Assembly: GCF_009725235.1 (NCBI RefSeq)
Contig: NZ_WJFC01000056.1
Coordinates: 3,632 to 67,631, forward strand
Length of the DNA stretch: 64,000 bases
Source of the DNA: Scytonema sp. UIC 10036
GTDB lineage: Bacteria > Cyanobacteriota > Cyanobacteriia > Cyanobacteriales > Nostocaceae
Reading direction: 5' to 3'
The position numbers and the translations under genes are program-made. The notes under the pieces are model-generated. The model saw only the letters and a list, made by a program, of their open reading frames with translations, was not told the DNA's origin and ran no database searches. This document shows, one piece after another, positions 8,958 to 18,586 of the stretch; within the stretch, counting starts at the first letter, position 1, and every line of letters begins with the position of its first letter.

Positions 8958-11900
8958 CAGTGAATCTCAACAACATGGCAATATCTTGGGGTTGACTTCC
9001 TAAAGCGAGAGTTTTGCTTGGGCGAGTGGTTTCTCTCGTACACCAAGCCCACTCTTCCCATTCATCCAACCACTTCAAAAGTGCATCTTCCACTGCTTGG
9101 GGAATTTCTACATCTCTGCTGGATAACACCACCTTGGCAACTTTTTGAAATAGGCGATCGCTTGAAGTAATCTCAGCATGACGGGGTAATTCCTCCGCTA
9201 AACGATACAGTACCGGACTCAGATCGAGGTTGTCGTACCTTTGACTTGCTTGGATAAAATCCCACCACCCTGACAGTAAATGACCTTTCATAAATGCTTC
9301 CAGAGTATTACCCGAACCGTAAATGACTCGGAAGCACAAACCATCTTTGTCAGGAATTTTTTTCCCTTCACCAGAGTTTTCTCTATTGGGAACAACTCCA
9401 CCTACCAGCTTCTTCGCTCCTTCTTTTTCCGCATCCCATAGTTTTTCTAACACGGTTGGTAACGGAACGCTTTTGTGAGCAATGACGATTCCCAAACTCA
9501 TTGTTGCATCTTCACCCATTGTAAATAACGGACGGAGGGGAATAGCAGATGGTTTTTGATTTATATTTTGTGTATTCCATTGCCAATAACCACCTTTATC
9601 AATAAACTCTCCTTGTGGGTCTTTTGCACCGCACCAAGCCGCACGAAGAGAAAGCAAAAACCCTGGTAAATCTGCAAGGGGTAGAGCAACCATTACATCA
9701 TCACCACCACTATAAATCACCCTTCCGCAAAAACGCTGCTCGGTAATATAAGGGACTAAACGGTTAGAGAAATCTAGTAAAGCTCGATTGAGTCCAACGT
9801 GAGTTGCTGGTCCCATGCGTTTGCGAGTTTTTTCAAGTAATTCCTTTAAATCTTCATCGTTGATGTTGCTTCTATCCAATAAATCCTCAACAAGATATTT
9901 TTGGTAACACTTTAACTTACGTCCGTTAACATAACCCCCCATCCCATCACCATCGCCAAGTACCAACACCCACCAATCTGCAGGACTCGCATCACCAAAG
10001 TGTTTTTTTTGTACTTTATCGATCGCACCTCGCAGTGTGTTTGTTTCACTTGGATTTAAATTCATGTCATCAGCCAGCCACTTGCTAGAAAACATGACCC
10101 CGTTATAACCATTACCGTAATTTGTCCTCTCTTTTAAAGCCGCATCTGCACGTTTGACTTGGAAAGGACGACGGGTGCGAGAACAAAATATATCGTGTTT
10201 TAACTTGAGTTCTTTGTAAATTTCGCGTCGTAAATCATCCCAATATTCCTCAACTTTTTCGGGATAATCGGTAGCAAAACGTGCAGCAGCTATGGAACAA
10301 AGATTGGGAAAACGAATCAAATTTTCATAGTTATCTTCGTTGTTGTTCTCGCTATCATTTAGAACTCCCAACGATTCTGCGACACCACCGTGTTTCCAAG
10401 ACATCCGCTTAGTTAATTCAATAGCATTCAATTTTTCCGAACCATTAAAGAATCCAGGATAAGCAAGTCCCATGACACGCCAAAATAAACGTAAGGATTC
10501 TGAAGGAATTCCCAATCCATTTTGAAACTGTTGGTAAACAAACCGAGGATGCACTGCACTATATTGACCGGAGAGAGTTGAACGTTCCCCAGGTGCAACG
10601 GGAATTTGCCAAGCACGAGTGTTTTTAATAGCTTGAATTGTATTACCAAGACGCGCTTGTAAGCTTCCCCATAAAGAACCAACATTAATTTTATGATAAG
10701 CTTTAAGTTCGGCTTGGCTGGGGATGTCGATAATTGGTCTGGCAATTTGATTTTGTAATTTTACCCATTCTGTTATCAATTGTTGGCGTTGATTTTCCTC
10801 CAAATTTGTTGTATCAATTTCTAAGGGTTGTTTGGGATGTCCTAAGGGAATGCCAACAAAGTACGTTTCCCAAGTATTTTCAATTTGAGCATCCCATAAT
10901 TTGTTCCATTCCCAACATCCTTGTTGACGAAACTGCTTGAGTTCTTTCTTTAAATTTTCTAACTCAAAATTTGGAAATTCGCTAGATATTTGATGACAAA
11001 TTTCTTCAATAGCATTTTCCTTATCTAGTAAATTTCTGACTTTTTCTTTAATACAGGCTCGTACTTTCTGGCTCATCTCAAGCCATTTTGCTTTGAGAAG
11101 TTCGTCAAGCGTCTTGCCTAATTCAGCGACACTTTTTTGATTGGGAACTAAAACAGTGATAACATTGGGAAAACCTGCTGTACTTAAACTTTGGGCTTGT
11201 AAATTATCTTTAAAATGAGTCGCAGGGTCATGATATTGTGTAAAATTCTGAATTTTTAGAGTCTCATTTCTAAATATGAACGCATCAATAATTTCCTGAT
11301 TCCACAGGGAAGGAGTAATCACTGCATCAGGTCCATAAACTTTTGCGGCTTCAAAACAAAGTAATGCACTGAAATAATGCAGCAAAAATGAACCAGCCCA
11401 AAAGTCAAGAAACTTCCGCGAGGATTTGATAAATTCTTGGACTGGAGAAAAATTAAATAAGAGTAAATAGGGAAGTTGATTCAACGTCTCTCCAGGTTTT
11501 TCCACAAAAGGAATAGAATCCGTTGAATTTCCTTCTTCCTGTTCCTCTGATTGAGCTGGGGTTAAGTTGGACTCGTGAAAAATTGCTCCAGTGAGTGCAG
11601 AAACTGTACTCTGGTAACTGTGCAACGGACAGTCTGGTAAGATGCGGTGTGTGGGAATCAGCAGAGCATTTTCTGAATCTTGACGTGCGAGTTGTTCGGG
11701 AAAGTACCGCCAAAACCACCAAAATACTTTGATGACATCCTCTTCGCCTGCAATTGTACTGATATCTATGGGCGTATTAAATGCTGAAACATTAATATTT
11801 TGTTCCTGTCCGCTAATGGGGTGGCGAACTGCGATGTTATTTTTCTGTCCATAGGCTGCAGTAGAATTCAGGTTAATTCGATCTGAGGAACTACTAATAC

Positions 11901-12066
11901 TTGTCGTTGTCTGAGCGCCTACACTTTCCCACCAGTCCTGCAATTCCTGTAAATATGGTGCCAAACACTTTAATCTCTCATAGATATATAATGTATCTGT
12001 ACCAAGCCAATCGACTGTTTCAAGCGATCGGACTAACGCATACAGCTTGCGGTGATAAACATTCAT
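8935..12066 (-). CDS. cmr2: CRISPR type III-B large subunit Cas10/Cmr2
   Basis: 1043 residues, first gene of the operon. An N-terminal region with ILPDCPLHSYQSTVSALTGAIF resembles the degenerate end of the Cas10 HD domain, but no HD metal motif is visible near the start, so DNase activity is unlikely. Palm 1 begins at YLLLFNFSPVQEFIKSSRKFLDFWAGSFLL. The second palm has VIYSGGDDVMVALP with GGDD at residues 787-790, the site that makes cyclic oligoadenylates from ATP when target RNA binds. A zinc-finger region was not clearly assigned. The C-terminal helical domain ends within an STRR tract. The signal would activate the CARF-HEPN protein encoded at the operon's end. Confidence 0.9.
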
Positions 12067-12352
12067 GGTTATTACCAGTGACTTAATTGCAATTTATACC
12101 ATTGCCTTGCAATTCGTTCTCGTTTTTATGCGAATGACAAATAAAAGTATATATTTATACAAAAATTTTGACTTTTGGTTACTTAAGTATTATTTAAGGT
12201 TTAGAACCATACTATGTTCTTGTGGTACAGGCGAGGACGCCCACTCCACACTCTGGTTGTCTATAATTCCTATCCCGCTCAACTATTACTTAATTAAATG
12301 AACCGCAAAGACGCGAAGTACACGAAGAAAGAGGAGAAAAAGAAAGCCAGTT

Positions 12353-12527
12353 AGAGGATGTTTGAAAAGTCATGATTGATGTATCAAATATTTTTACCCC
12401 ACCCTAACCCAGACCGATGTATTAGTCCGGGAACCGGATTTCTCTTATTTCCCCCCTTTCCAAGGGGGGACTAAGGGGGGTAATAATGTGATTAAAATGA
12501 CAACAAACCACTTTTCAAACAACCTCT
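12353..12527. mobile_element. 175-bp inverted-repeat element (MITE-like)
   Basis: The left end AGAGGATGTTTGAAAAGT (12353-12370) is the reverse complement of the right end (12510-12527) with one mismatch. The interior carries a CCCCCCTTTCCAAGGGGGG palindrome related to those at 4,200 and 14,700. No open frame for a transposase. It abuts a second element directly on its right. Confidence 0.65.
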
Positions 12528-12633
12528 TATAGCAGTCCTAAATCATTTGTAAAATAAATTAACCGCAGAGGGCGCACCAGAGCGCAGAGAGAGGTATCAG
12601 AAATTTTTACGACTCGTTTAGGATTGCTATATA
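12528..12633. mobile_element. 106-bp inverted-repeat element cutting a CRISPR repeat
   Basis: Imperfect terminal repeats: TATAGCAGTCCTAAATCATTTGTAAAA at the left reads as the reverse complement of ATTTTTACGACTCGTTTAGGATTGCTATATA at the right in most positions. The end sequence TTTAGGATTGCTATATA also occurs near 29,480 and a variant near 17,665, so it is a dispersed family. Its right end falls inside what should be the first CRISPR repeat. Confidence 0.6.
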
Positions 12634-12787
12634 AAAAGCCAAAGTTTGTTTGTGGAAAAGTGAAGCCGCAGTGTTGCATTTCATTTCCATTTTAATTCGA
12701 CTTATAAAAAGCCAAAGCCTTTATAATGCTCACACTATCAAAAATGGTAATGATTTCCATTTTAATTCGACTTATAAAAAGCCAAAG
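12634..12787. CRISPR. Mini CRISPR-like array, two full and one truncated repeat
   Basis: Two identical 35-base repeats lie at 12683-12717 and 12753-12787 (start ATTTCCATTTTAATTCG, end AAAAAGCCAAAG). The last 11 bases of the same repeat (AAAAGCCAAAG) are found at 12634-12644. The spacers between are 38 and 35 bases and unlike each other. On the minus strand the repeat ends in ATGGAAAT, similar to the GAAAC-type 3' end that gives crRNA 5' handles. It lies about 570 bases upstream of cas10. No further copy follows 12787. Confidence 0.7.
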
Positions 12788-13303
12788 TCTACCGCTCAAA
12801 AGCATTGCCCTGAGCCAATCCTACAACAGTTTTTCGTGGGATGCAAATTTTTCGAGAGATAATTGACAATATCTGTCATTAAAGACCTTCCAAGAACGCC
12901 TCAAACTGTTACCTGGAGAGTGATTTGTGGGATAGAACGAGAGAATCAGGGTTTCAGCCATTGTTCCTATCCCACGAAAAGTCAATGAAAATAATAAATT
13001 AAGTAACAAAATGTGAGAAGTAAAAAGTAAAGAAAAGGTAAAAACAAGACCCCTAACTTCATTGATGATGCAGTTGGTTAATGGTAGGTGACTATTTTTT
13101 ACGTCTGGTTCCGGTAGTTCTACCTGGGAATGTAGACTGCGTGGCTCTATAGAGCGCTTCTTGTAATGTACACCGGAGGCGGAGCCTCTAGTAAGGCATT
13201 CCCAGGCTCCGCCTGGGAACGAGGTGGGGGGTTGGGGGGTCTAACTTTTTATTTGCTAACAGCATCTATTGAGAAGTTGGGGAGCTAAGTCGTGATGTAT
13301 GCG
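12788..13303. other. Intergenic region with a large palindrome
   Basis: No supported gene. From about 13130 to 13235 there is a palindromic dispersed repeat with CGGAGGCGGAGCCTC and CATTCCCAGGCTCCGCCTGGGAACGAGG; related copies are at 16,150-16,320, 32,335-32,455 and 51,390-51,430. The upstream part (12067-12352) also lacks a gene and has a CCGCAAAGACGCGAAG repeat at about 12,303. Confidence 0.6.
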
Positions 13304-14533
13304 CTAAAGCGCTACTACGAACGGTAACTTAACAACGATGGGACAAGAAGTATCTTGATATATCTCTGCTCTTAATGGTTTGTGTATGAGTTCATACCAA
13401 AGATGACCTACTCGTGCATCGAATCCTTCTGGTTGACCTCTCATAAACAGATGTACGCACTTAGCATAATTGCTGGGTAACAACTGCCACGAAAAATGGC
13501 TTTTATGACCAATGTGTGGATGAGTTAAAAAATTTAAATGCACGTTTGTCATTAAACCGTATGCTGGATAGGGAGGCTCGCTAGACCCAATGGCAAACCA
13601 ATCAAATACGGGAAAAACTTGCTGGATATCTTCTGTCCGTCCCATGTTCATATGGGCAAAGTAACGAGCAGCAAAATCGGGATAAACGACTTCTTGCCGA
13701 TCGCTAACCGTGTCTTGTTCTACCCTAGGCTTTCCTTTAACATAAAGTTCTTCAACTAAGTAGTTTGCACCAGCGTATAAGCTAATAACTCTGTAGAGTT
13801 CGCAAATGAAATGCCGCTTACTGCCTGTTGTTGGCTCTGCACGGATATAATCGAAGGGTTCTGAGGCAATAGTTATGCTTGCTCGTACTGAACCGCTAGA
13901 ATGAGATACCAATCGGTATGAATGATTGAACAAGCTGATATTGTAGTATTGCGATGCAGGATGAAATTGTTCTGGTAACAAGAGTTCATCGACTTGCATA
14001 CAGCGCTTTTCTGGATCTTGTCCGATCCATTCTCCTTTTGCAGCCCGGAATGGATCGAGAAGTTCTTGGTAGTCAAGTTGTACGCTTGTTGCTGAACCAG
14101 AAAACCAGTTTTGGGAATTATCTTCGGGTGCGGGTATGAGGTTGAACCAAATGACAAGGCGGCTGTTGGAGAGTCTGACTCCTCGCGCCTGTCCTGATGC
14201 ACTGTAAACAACTTCTAAAGATGGCTCAACTAACCCTGAGAAAACGGGTTTGCCTCGATCCAGTCTGACAAAGGTTGAAGCTAACACTTCATCTTCGGAA
14301 CCAGGTGGAATGACTTTTGGTAAAGAAAAAACTAAGGTATCGCGAGAGGAATCCTCTGGATCGATGCGATCGACTTGAGCATTGAGTGGTGTGTGTGACA
14401 GGTCACGCAAATCGCTTAAAACCAGTTCTTCAGGTAATATTTGAAATTGCTGGTAGATAGGTTGCCAGGGAATTGTAAAGTGACCTCCCCGCCAGTAATT
14501 GGAGGGGTTGAAAATAGAAAGTAGGGATGGCAT
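13304..14533 (-). CDS. Uncharacterised 409-residue protein
   Basis: I do not recognise this family. The sequence is rich in beta-strand-like stretches and aromatic residues, with no signal peptide or membrane segment. The N-terminus reads LLSIFNPSNYWRGGHFTIPWQPIYQQFQ. The middle has KVVYSASGQARGVRLSNSRLVIWFNLIP-type strands, and the later part has HSSGSVRASITIASEPFDYIR, VYPDFAARYFAHMNMGRTED and HPHIGHKSHFSW, which are histidine rich. The length and strand pattern would suit a beta-sandwich carbohydrate-active or capsid-like protein, but that is a guess. The last five codons lie in a dispersed GCGCTAAAGCGC repeat, so the natural C-terminus may have been altered. Confidence 0.6.
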   Translation of the reverse strand: MPSLLSIFNPSNYWRGGHFTIPWQPIYQQFQILPEELVLSDLRDLSHTPLNAQVDRIDPEDSSRDTLVFSLPKVIPPGSEDEVLASTFVRLDRGKPVFSGLVEPSLEVVYSASGQARGVRLSNSRLVIWFNLIPAPEDNSQNWFSGSATSVQLDYQELLDPFRAAKGEWIGQDPEKRCMQVDELLLPEQFHPASQYYNISLFNHSYRLVSHSSGSVRASITIASEPFDYIRAEPTTGSKRHFICELYRVISLYAGANYLVEELYVKGKPRVEQDTVSDRQEVVYPDFAARYFAHMNMGRTEDIQQVFPVFDWFAIGSSEPPYPAYGLMTNVHLNFLTHPHIGHKSHFSWQLLPSNYAKCVHLFMRGQPEGFDARVGHLWYELIHKPLRAEIYQDTSCPIVVKLPFVVAL

Positions 14534-14881
14534 GTTATTGGTTAGTGGTTAGTGGTTGGTGGTTAGTGGTTGGTGGTTAGTAGTTAGTAGTTAGTGGTTA
14601 TACCGTTTTCAGATGAAGATGCTTAGAAAGAACCTCACCGCCTCTGCCTTTATCTTTCCTTACCCCCCTTAATCCCCCCTTATAAAGGGGGGAAACAGGA
14701 AATTTAAGTCCCTCCCCCTTATAAAGGCTACGGTGTACACGTAAGTCGAATTTACCCCCCTTAGTCCCCCCTTGGAAAGGGGGGAAATTGAATTTCCGAT
14801 TCCCTCCCCTTTCCAAGGGGAGGGTTAGGGTGGGGTAAAAATAATGTGCGGCTTCATAGAACAACTATCAACTAACAACTA
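14534..14881. repeat. STRR tract and two palindromic repeats
   Basis: From 14536 to 14600 heptamers of TTAGTGG/TTGGTGG/TTAGTAG type run up to the start of the 409-residue gene. From 14660 to 14840 there are two copies of the CCCCCCTTATAAAGGGGGG / CCCCCCTTGGAAAGGGGGG palindrome with the shared GAAATTGAATTTCC interior found in the element at 4,199. An open frame here (minus strand) consists only of these repeats. Confidence 0.75.
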
Positions 14882-16123
14882 TCAACTAACCACTAACAAT
14901 TCATTCAAAAAACGATGAATTTCTTCAACAGTGTTGTAGTGTGTCAGCCCGATCCGCAAGAGTCCTCCGCTTGACTCGACTCCCAATTTCTCGGTAAGAC
15001 CAAGTGCGTAAAAGTTTCCGTTCCAGGTAAAGATACCGCGATCGCCTAAAGTTTTCGCAACTGTCTGAGGGGTGCGTTCAGCAAATCGAATTCCAACAGT
15101 TGGTGTTCGCCAGTCAAACCTGGTTGGATTGGTAATACCATAGAGAGTTACACCGGAAATTTGTAGCAATCCTGAAATCAACTCGTGGCTGAGTTCTTTT
15201 TCGTATTGCTTAATTCCCAACATGCCTGCTACTAGAGCTTGTCGGCGGTTACCAACATCTGGTAAAAGTTGGTGACCTATTTCCGCTAGGTAGTCAATTG
15301 CTGCTACCATCCCCGCCAATCCTTCAAAGTTTTGCGTCCCAGTTTCCCAACATGTGGGAATTTCTTCTGGAGCGGGTTGCACTTTGTAGGGACGCAGGCG
15401 AGTTAGATGTTCGCGTTTTGCATACATAACTCCGACATGGGGTCCGAAAAATTTATAGGCGGAACAACAGAGAAAGTCGCAATCGATCGCACGCACGTCT
15501 ATTGGTCCGTGAGGTGCATAGTGAACGGCGTCTACAAAAACCATTGCTCCAACAGCACGAGCGAGTTTTACGATTTCTGCAATGTCGTTGATTGTACCTA
15601 CCGCATTGGATGCATACCCCACTGCTACCAGTCGCGTCCGTTCGTTGATTTGCTGCTTGAGATGGTTCATGTCTAGGGTACAGTCTTCTACATTGATATC
15701 AACTGTACGAATGACAGCACCTTGTTCGGAAAGTGCGTACCAAGGGGAGACATTAGCATAGTGGTCAAGTTTGGTAACGATGATTTCATCACCGGGTTGC
15801 AGTTCTCGACCAATGGCTCGACTGATGGTGAAAGTGAGTGTAGTCATGTTAGCACCAAAGACCACTTCGTCAACATCACAGCCTAACAAATCGGCGCTCG
15901 CTAAACGTGCCGATACCACAAGTGCGTCTGTTCTCTCACTGGTGGCAAAAGCCCCATGTGCGTTAGCATTTGACTTTATCAAGTATTCTGCGATCGCATT
16001 GACTACTGGGCTTGGGACTTGAGTACCACCCGGTCCATCAAAAAAGATCGCGGGTTGACCATCAATCTGTTGGGAGAGAGCGGGAAAGCGATCGCGTATC
16101 CACTTTAAATCTAGGTCAACCAT
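14882..16123 (-). CDS. Cysteine desulfurase-like PLP enzyme (class V aminotransferase fold)
   Basis: 413 residues from the ATG at 16123; an upstream start at 16153 is possible. It matches the cysteine desulfurase-like subfamily: IRDRFPALSQQIDGQPAIFFDGPGGTQVP at the N-terminus, GANMTTLTFTISRAIG for the cofactor phosphate, DHYANVSPW, VFVDAVHYAPHGPIDV (PLP-binding Asp), and CCSAYKFFGPHVG, whose Lys forms the Schiff base. No SufS-type active-site Cys loop was identified near residue 360 (GNFYALGL is found instead), so its substrate may not be cysteine. It lies between the unknown 409-residue gene and a Fe/2OG dioxygenase, all on the minus strand. Confidence 0.8.
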   Translation of the reverse strand: MVDLDLKWIRDRFPALSQQIDGQPAIFFDGPGGTQVPSPVVNAIAEYLIKSNANAHGAFATSERTDALVVSARLASADLLGCDVDEVVFGANMTTLTFTISRAIGRELQPGDEIIVTKLDHYANVSPWYALSEQGAVIRTVDINVEDCTLDMNHLKQQINERTRLVAVGYASNAVGTINDIAEIVKLARAVGAMVFVDAVHYAPHGPIDVRAIDCDFLCCSAYKFFGPHVGVMYAKREHLTRLRPYKVQPAPEEIPTCWETGTQNFEGLAGMVAAIDYLAEIGHQLLPDVGNRRQALVAGMLGIKQYEKELSHELISGLLQISGVTLYGITNPTRFDWRTPTVGIRFAERTPQTVAKTLGDRGIFTWNGNFYALGLTEKLGVESSGGLLRIGLTHYNTVEEIHRFLNELLVVS

Positions 16124-16143
16124 CGTAGAACACTCCTTTATAC

Positions 16144-16320
16144 AATTTTGCATTCACCTCGTTCCCAGGTAGAACCTACCTCGTTCCCAGGCAGAACCTA
16201 CCTCGTTCCCAGGCAGAGCCTGGGAATGCCTTGGAGCGGAGGCGGAGCCTCCTGTACCGATTGACGCGAGGCGGAGCCTCGCAGTATGCATTCCCAGGTA
16301 GAACCTGGGAACGAGAAAAC
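16144..16320. repeat. Tandem palindromic dispersed repeats
   Basis: Three direct copies of an ACCTCGTTCCCAGG(T/C)AGA unit, then CATTCCCAGGTAGAACCTGGGAACG and AGGCGGAGCCTC palindromes. Same family as 13,130, 32,335 and 51,390. Ends in short AACGAGAAAAACGAG repeats. Confidence 0.7.
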
Positions 16321-16426
16321 GAGAAAAAACGAGAAAAACGAGAAACTATTCTTGAAGAAGTCAGGGATCTGAGCGTGGGATGGGCGTCCTCGCCTGTCCC
16401 TTATATAGGAACTCACTTCCCAATCC

Positions 16427-17110
16427 CTAATCCCCTTTATTATCCTCAGGATTTAACCCCGGACAAGTTATCACAAACACATCCCTCACCCCAATTTCTG
16501 CAGAGAGTGCTTTGATAGCCGTCGTAAAGTGGAATAAGTTGCGATCGCTAAACACTACCAATTCTCCAGGATTGAGAATTTTGGTAAAAATTGGATTATC
16601 GCTCTTAGATTTATAGAGATGAGTTTCGCCTCCTTCAATTCCCTCTCTATTCACCGCAAAAATCCCAATCATATCAACTCCGTCTTTGTGAATTCCCTCA
16701 GGTGCTGGATTTCCGATTTTTCCTGGGTAAGCAACGATTCTAATTTGATGAACTGCCACTTCTGTATGAGTTGAGCAAATTTTACAGAACTCAAAAAATT
16801 CCAACACAATTCTTTGGAAGTCTTTAACCTTGATAAGTTCATCTTCAAGTTCTGCAAACTCTCTGACTACATTACCCAACAAAGGATTGTATGTTTTTGC
16901 CTGATAAAAAGCTCTATGAGGTAATTTGACCAACCCCTCTTCTACAACCTTGAAATGAGATAAGCGCCTAAAGCGGTAATTATCTTTTATATATGGATCT
17001 ACAGGCAGATTGTTATAAAACGGCTTTATGTTATGCACATTGACAGCTGCAACACTGTCCAAAGCATAGCTAGTGATGCAATCAAAAACTTCTTTTCTTA
17101 ATTCCAACAT
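16427..17110 (-). CDS. Fe(II)/2-oxoglutarate dioxygenase, free amino acid hydroxylase-like
   Basis: 227 residues, in the PF10014 family that includes L-isoleucine 4-hydroxylase. Iron-binding residues are seen in HKDGVDMIGIFAVNRE (H-x-D) and, about fifty residues later, in VVFSDRNLFHFTTAI (second His). IEGGETHLY and LNPGELVVFSD are further family phrases. Known members hydroxylate free amino acids using 2-oxoglutarate and O2. The cysteine-desulfurase-like enzyme follows after a repeat-filled gap; the two could act on one metabolite. The upstream region contains a 13-bp inverted repeat at 17225-17288. The substrate is not predictable from sequence. Confidence 0.75.
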   Translation of the reverse strand: MLELRKEVFDCITSYALDSVAAVNVHNIKPFYNNLPVDPYIKDNYRFRRLSHFKVVEEGLVKLPHRAFYQAKTYNPLLGNVVREFAELEDELIKVKDFQRIVLEFFEFCKICSTHTEVAVHQIRIVAYPGKIGNPAPEGIHKDGVDMIGIFAVNREGIEGGETHLYKSKSDNPIFTKILNPGELVVFSDRNLFHFTTAIKALSAEIGVRDVFVITCPGLNPEDNKGD

Positions 17111-17828
17111 ATGATTATCCTCCTTGGCTGAATATTAAGTAGCCAAGTTAACAATTAAAAGATTGGGGTTGGCTCTATAGTCAGACCCAAAGCCAAAAAA
17201 TTCAGTTAAAATTCATACGCTTTCGCTACCAATAAAAAATTTCTGCAGAGCAAATGGTTATGAGTGATGCTCGACTTTTATTGGTGGCTAGACGACTCAA
17301 AGTGTCGGTTTGACTTGGAAAAAGTTAAAGTTTCTTAACTTTTAAATCCAAATACTGTTTAAGTTTATTTAACCTTGTTCTTTGCCCTCTTTTCTTGCGG
17401 TGCTCTTTTCATACACCTTTACCCTTAATTATATGCAAGGAAAAATTGAGTTGCAACAGAGGTCTAAATATTGTTCATAAATTCTTTATCTTGAAATTCC
17501 TCAGTGAAATCTCTGATCCCCAGTAATTTTAGTAAAATTATCTATCTGTTACTTTAGTGAAGGTCTTCTCAAACAAACCTTTCTCTACAAGATTAAGGCA
17601 ATCAAATGCTATTAAGAACGAGCTACCCATGCCTGACAGTAAATTCACTCTTAGCAAAGTTATATAGTAATCTTAAATGATTCATAAAAAATTTTAAGTA
17701 CCCTAGGGTAGGGATATGACATAAAAATCATGCTTTTGGTGGGCATTGCCCAACGCCGAGCCTTAAAGAAACTATTCCCTGAGCTAGTTATAGGGGAGTA
17801 AAATAATATAACTTACCACGATGTCACC
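17111..17828. other. Long divergent intergenic region with a hairpin
   Basis: Lies between the divergent dioxygenase and Uma2 genes and should hold both promoters. An inverted repeat GCTACCAATAAAA (17225-17237) and TTTTATTGGTGGC (17276-17288) matches in 12 of 13 positions. Around 17,660-17,700 is a variant of the TATATAGTAATCTTAAATGATT dispersed repeat. No open frame and no known riboswitch were recognised. Confidence 0.55.
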
Positions 17829-18581
17829 ATGTCTCAGCAATTGTTTCACATAGAAGAAATCGCCATCCCTGACATTAACGACCTAGTCATTGAGGATGAT
17901 ACCCCAGTGGACAACTTTCAGTCAGAAAAGCAGCAACGACTGCTTGTGGAACCGCTTTATAGCTCGCGTGTGCTGCCAGCTCCTTTTATTGTCGCTGCCA
18001 ATGTGGGAATATTCTATGCCGTTAAGCAAGATCCTGTGGTTCCAGATGCTTTTTTAAGCTTGGGCGTGCAAATGCCAGCTGACTGGTCGCAAAAGAAAAA
18101 CCGCAGTTACTTTGTGTGGGAATTTGGCAAAGCCCCAGAAGTGGTTATAGAAATTGTTTCTAACAGGGTTGGAAAGGAACTGGATAGCAAAAAGAACACC
18201 TACGCAAAAATAGGAGTAGCCTACTACGCAGTATTTGACCCCTTACGGCAGATTCAAGAGCCAGAACAAATGAATGGGGAACTGTTACGTGTCTTTTCGT
18301 TAAATGCAGGTAAGTATGTGGAACTGACACAACCTTGGCTAGAAACCGCCGGGCTGGGATTAACGCTTTGGGAGGGTGAGTTTGAAGAACACCCAGGAAC
18401 ATGGCTGCGCTGGTGCGATCGTAATGGTCAGGTGATTCCCACTGGAGCTGAACGGGCTGACCATGAGCAACAACGGGCTGACCGCGAACGACAAAGAGCC
18501 AATGAAGCTGAATTGAGAGCGCAACGGTTAGCTGAACAGCTACGAGCGATGGGTGTTGAGATTGACCCTAGCCAACTTTAA
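17829..18581 (+). CDS. Uma2 family putative endonuclease
   Basis: 250 residues of the Uma2 (DUF820) family, a PD-(D/E)XK restriction-like fold found in large numbers in cyanobacteria. Seen are PDAFLSLGVQMPAD, the core EVVIEIVSNRVGKELDSKKNTYAKIGVAYYAVFDP with the E.S..... D..K.. catalytic arrangement, and GLGLTLWEGEF. The tail (about residues 205-240) is a highly charged coil, ERADHEQQRADRERQRANEAE, typical of the family. The role of these proteins is unknown; a link with transposition or DNA repair has been suggested. It stops five bases before the convergent TPR gene ends. Confidence 0.85.
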   Translation: MSQQLFHIEEIAIPDINDLVIEDDTPVDNFQSEKQQRLLVEPLYSSRVLPAPFIVAANVGIFYAVKQDPVVPDAFLSLGVQMPADWSQKKNRSYFVWEFGKAPEVVIEIVSNRVGKELDSKKNTYAKIGVAYYAVFDPLRQIQEPEQMNGELLRVFSLNAGKYVELTQPWLETAGLGLTLWEGEFEEHPGTWLRWCDRNGQVIPTGAERADHEQQRADRERQRANEAELRAQRLAEQLRAMGVEIDPSQL

Positions 18582-18586
18582 ATATC

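Noticed and set aside
12650..12862. Plus-strand open frame of 70 codons in the CRISPR-like array
   Set aside because: It is made of the direct repeats and spacers and has no family pattern.
12821..13009. Minus-strand frame of 62 codons upstream of the 409-residue gene
   Set aside because: No family resemblance and no ribosome binding site.
14598..14864. Minus-strand frame of 88 codons
   Set aside because: Made of dispersed palindromes; the proline and glycine rich reading is an effect of CCCC/GGGG runs.
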